Below are positions 63,284 to 64,000 of a stretch of DNA of 64,000 nucleotides, piece after piece. Position 1 is the first letter of the stretch. Every line of letters starts with the position of its first letter. Under the pieces are notes generated by a model. That model did not search any database, was not told the DNA's origin, and saw only the letters and a list, made by a program, of their open reading frames with translations. The position numbers and the translations under genes are program-made. The stretch covers positions 1 through 64,000 of the forward strand of contig NZ_JAHCBF010000004.1 of the NCBI RefSeq assembly GCF_018398395.1, in the 5' to 3' direction. The DNA comes from Croceicoccus gelatinilyticus. GTDB lineage: Bacteria; Pseudomonadota; Alphaproteobacteria; Sphingomonadales; Sphingomonadaceae.

Positions 63284-64000
63284 CTAGCCGCCGCACCCGC
63301 CGCAACCACCACCCCCGCAACCGCCGCCTCCGTCGGAGGATCCACAACCGCCACTGGAATCGTTGCTGCGCATCCGGTGAAAGTCCGAAAGCATCGTGCC
63401 CGCCAGCACCGGCGTGCCGAACAGCGCCACCGCCATGCCGGTCTCTTCCGACAAGGGCGCGCGGCGCAGGCGATCGTTCGTGGCGCGCAGTGATGCCAGT
63501 TCGGCCCGCGCAGCCTTCGTGGCGCGGTCGACCTTGAAGAGCAGACCGATGCCGATCAGTGCTGCGATAATCATCATGATCGTCAGGATGCCGACCGATT
63601 CCCCGCGCATTTCGCCGACTTTCACGCGCATCCAGCCAAAGCCGAGCAGAAACAGGAACGGGATCGATTGCAGCAGGCGCACCTGCCAGACCTCTCCGTC
63701 GCCCATCATCAGGCCGCGGCTGACCAGCCGTTCCTCAAGCTGCTGCGCGTTGTCGCGCAGCGCCGCCATCACCTTGGTCCACTTGATGCGAGAGCCCATG
63801 GCAAAGACCGCGCGCTCGGCACTGGTGGGGTTCGCAGGCCGCGTGCCGGGCGCGAAACGGCCACGCCGGGGCATTTCCAGCATGCCGGTAGCCAACATGC
63901 GCGCGACCACCGCCTCGCCAAAACGCTGCCGCCCGCCCGCGATCATCGCGATCTCGTCCGCATCCTTCAGCGTACCGTTGAAACCATCACCCCGCACGAA
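63284..64000 (-). CDS. TIGR04222-like membrane protein with Gly/Cys-rich tail (5' end missing)
   Basis: The visible 238 residues enter from the window edge, so the true start lies outside. They show DADEIAMIAGGRQRFGEAVV, the N-terminal pattern of TIGR04222 proteins. Two membrane helices follow (about residues 110-125 and 132-154 of the visible part). A tail ending in repeated GGGGCGG is rich in Gly and Cys. The Cys tail could bind metal or be lipid-like anchored; function is unknown. Confidence 0.8.
   Translation of the reverse strand, partial: FVRGDGFNGTLKDADEIAMIAGGRQRFGEAVVARMLATGMLEMPRRGRFAPGTRPANPTSAERAVFAMGSRIKWTKVMAALRDNAQQLEERLVSRGLMMGDGEVWQVRLLQSIPFLFLLGFGWMRVKVGEMRGESVGILTIMMIIAALIGIGLLFKVDRATKAARAELASLRATNDRLRRAPLSEETGMAVALFGTPVLAGTMLSDFHRMRSNDSSGGCGSSDGGGGCGGGGCGGCGG

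Overview
The window is GC-rich, gene-dense DNA from an alphaproteobacterium, most likely a member of the Sphingomonadales (Erythrobacteraceae or a close relative). The evidence is the sulfite-reduction order cobA-DUF2849-cysI-DUF934-cysH, the PQQ alcohol-oxidation gene set, sphingomonad-style TonB receptor and porin genes, and the many ATGA/GTGA overlaps. This placement comes from gene content, not from an rRNA. No integrase, insertion sequence or CRISPR array is visible.

Layout. 1-4.4 kb: siroheme and assimilatory sulfite/APS reduction operon. 4.4-11.1 kb: leftward run with a nucleoside-diphosphate-sugar epimerase-like protein, proB, obgE and glpD, then divergent glpK. 11.1-15 kb: a PAS protein with a Phd-antitoxin-like N-terminus facing a YadA-type trimeric autotransporter that carries 17 copies of a 14-residue stalk repeat. 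15.1-33.5 kb: a PQQ-dependent alcohol oxidation island. It holds a lipoprotein cytochrome c, an EthD protein, a CXXCW rhodanese-like protein, a SoxYZ-like carrier, a zinc metallohydrolase, cytochrome b561, a TonB receptor, a porin, a beta-propeller protein, cytochrome c-550 PedF, a XoxJ-like binding protein, the quinoprotein dehydrogenase, a LuxR-type response regulator, a NahK-like hybrid kinase, a FIST (NosP-like) sensor, DUF779 and an ExaC-type aldehyde dehydrogenase. 33.7-38.2 kb: an M20 amidohydrolase, then a YqiJ-flotillin-kinase run. 38.3-43.3 kb: a tightly coupled transporter/aspartate transcarbamoylase/asparagine synthetase run. 43.5-49 kb: biotin synthesis, with bioF-bioH-bioC-bioD-bioA leftward and bioB convergent. 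49-54.8 kb: a degenerate HWE-type kinase, lldD, and a CsoR/CopA/CopB copper resistance locus. 55-64 kb: an aldehyde dehydrogenase, tRNA-Gln, topoisomerase IB, an orphan oligopeptide-binding lipoprotein, ilvE, an amino-acid permease, rplS, trmD and a TIGR04222-type membrane protein cut by the window end.

How the parts fit. The alcohol island looks like one physiological unit. The periplasmic quinoprotein oxidises an alcohol and passes electrons to PedF. ExaC removes the aldehyde in the cytoplasm, and the FIST-kinase-LuxR genes probably control the set. The dehydrogenase carries Asp320 and Asp322 around the active site, the two-Asp pattern of lanthanide-dependent quinoproteins, so it is probably a lanthanide enzyme. 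A 16-bp dyad (consensus TTGnACC-AA/TT-GGTnCAA) recurs upstream of the SoxYZ/CXXCW pair, porin, PedF/propeller, dehydrogenase and aldehyde dehydrogenase genes. It is the best candidate here for an undescribed regulon operator. No pqq synthesis genes lie in the window.
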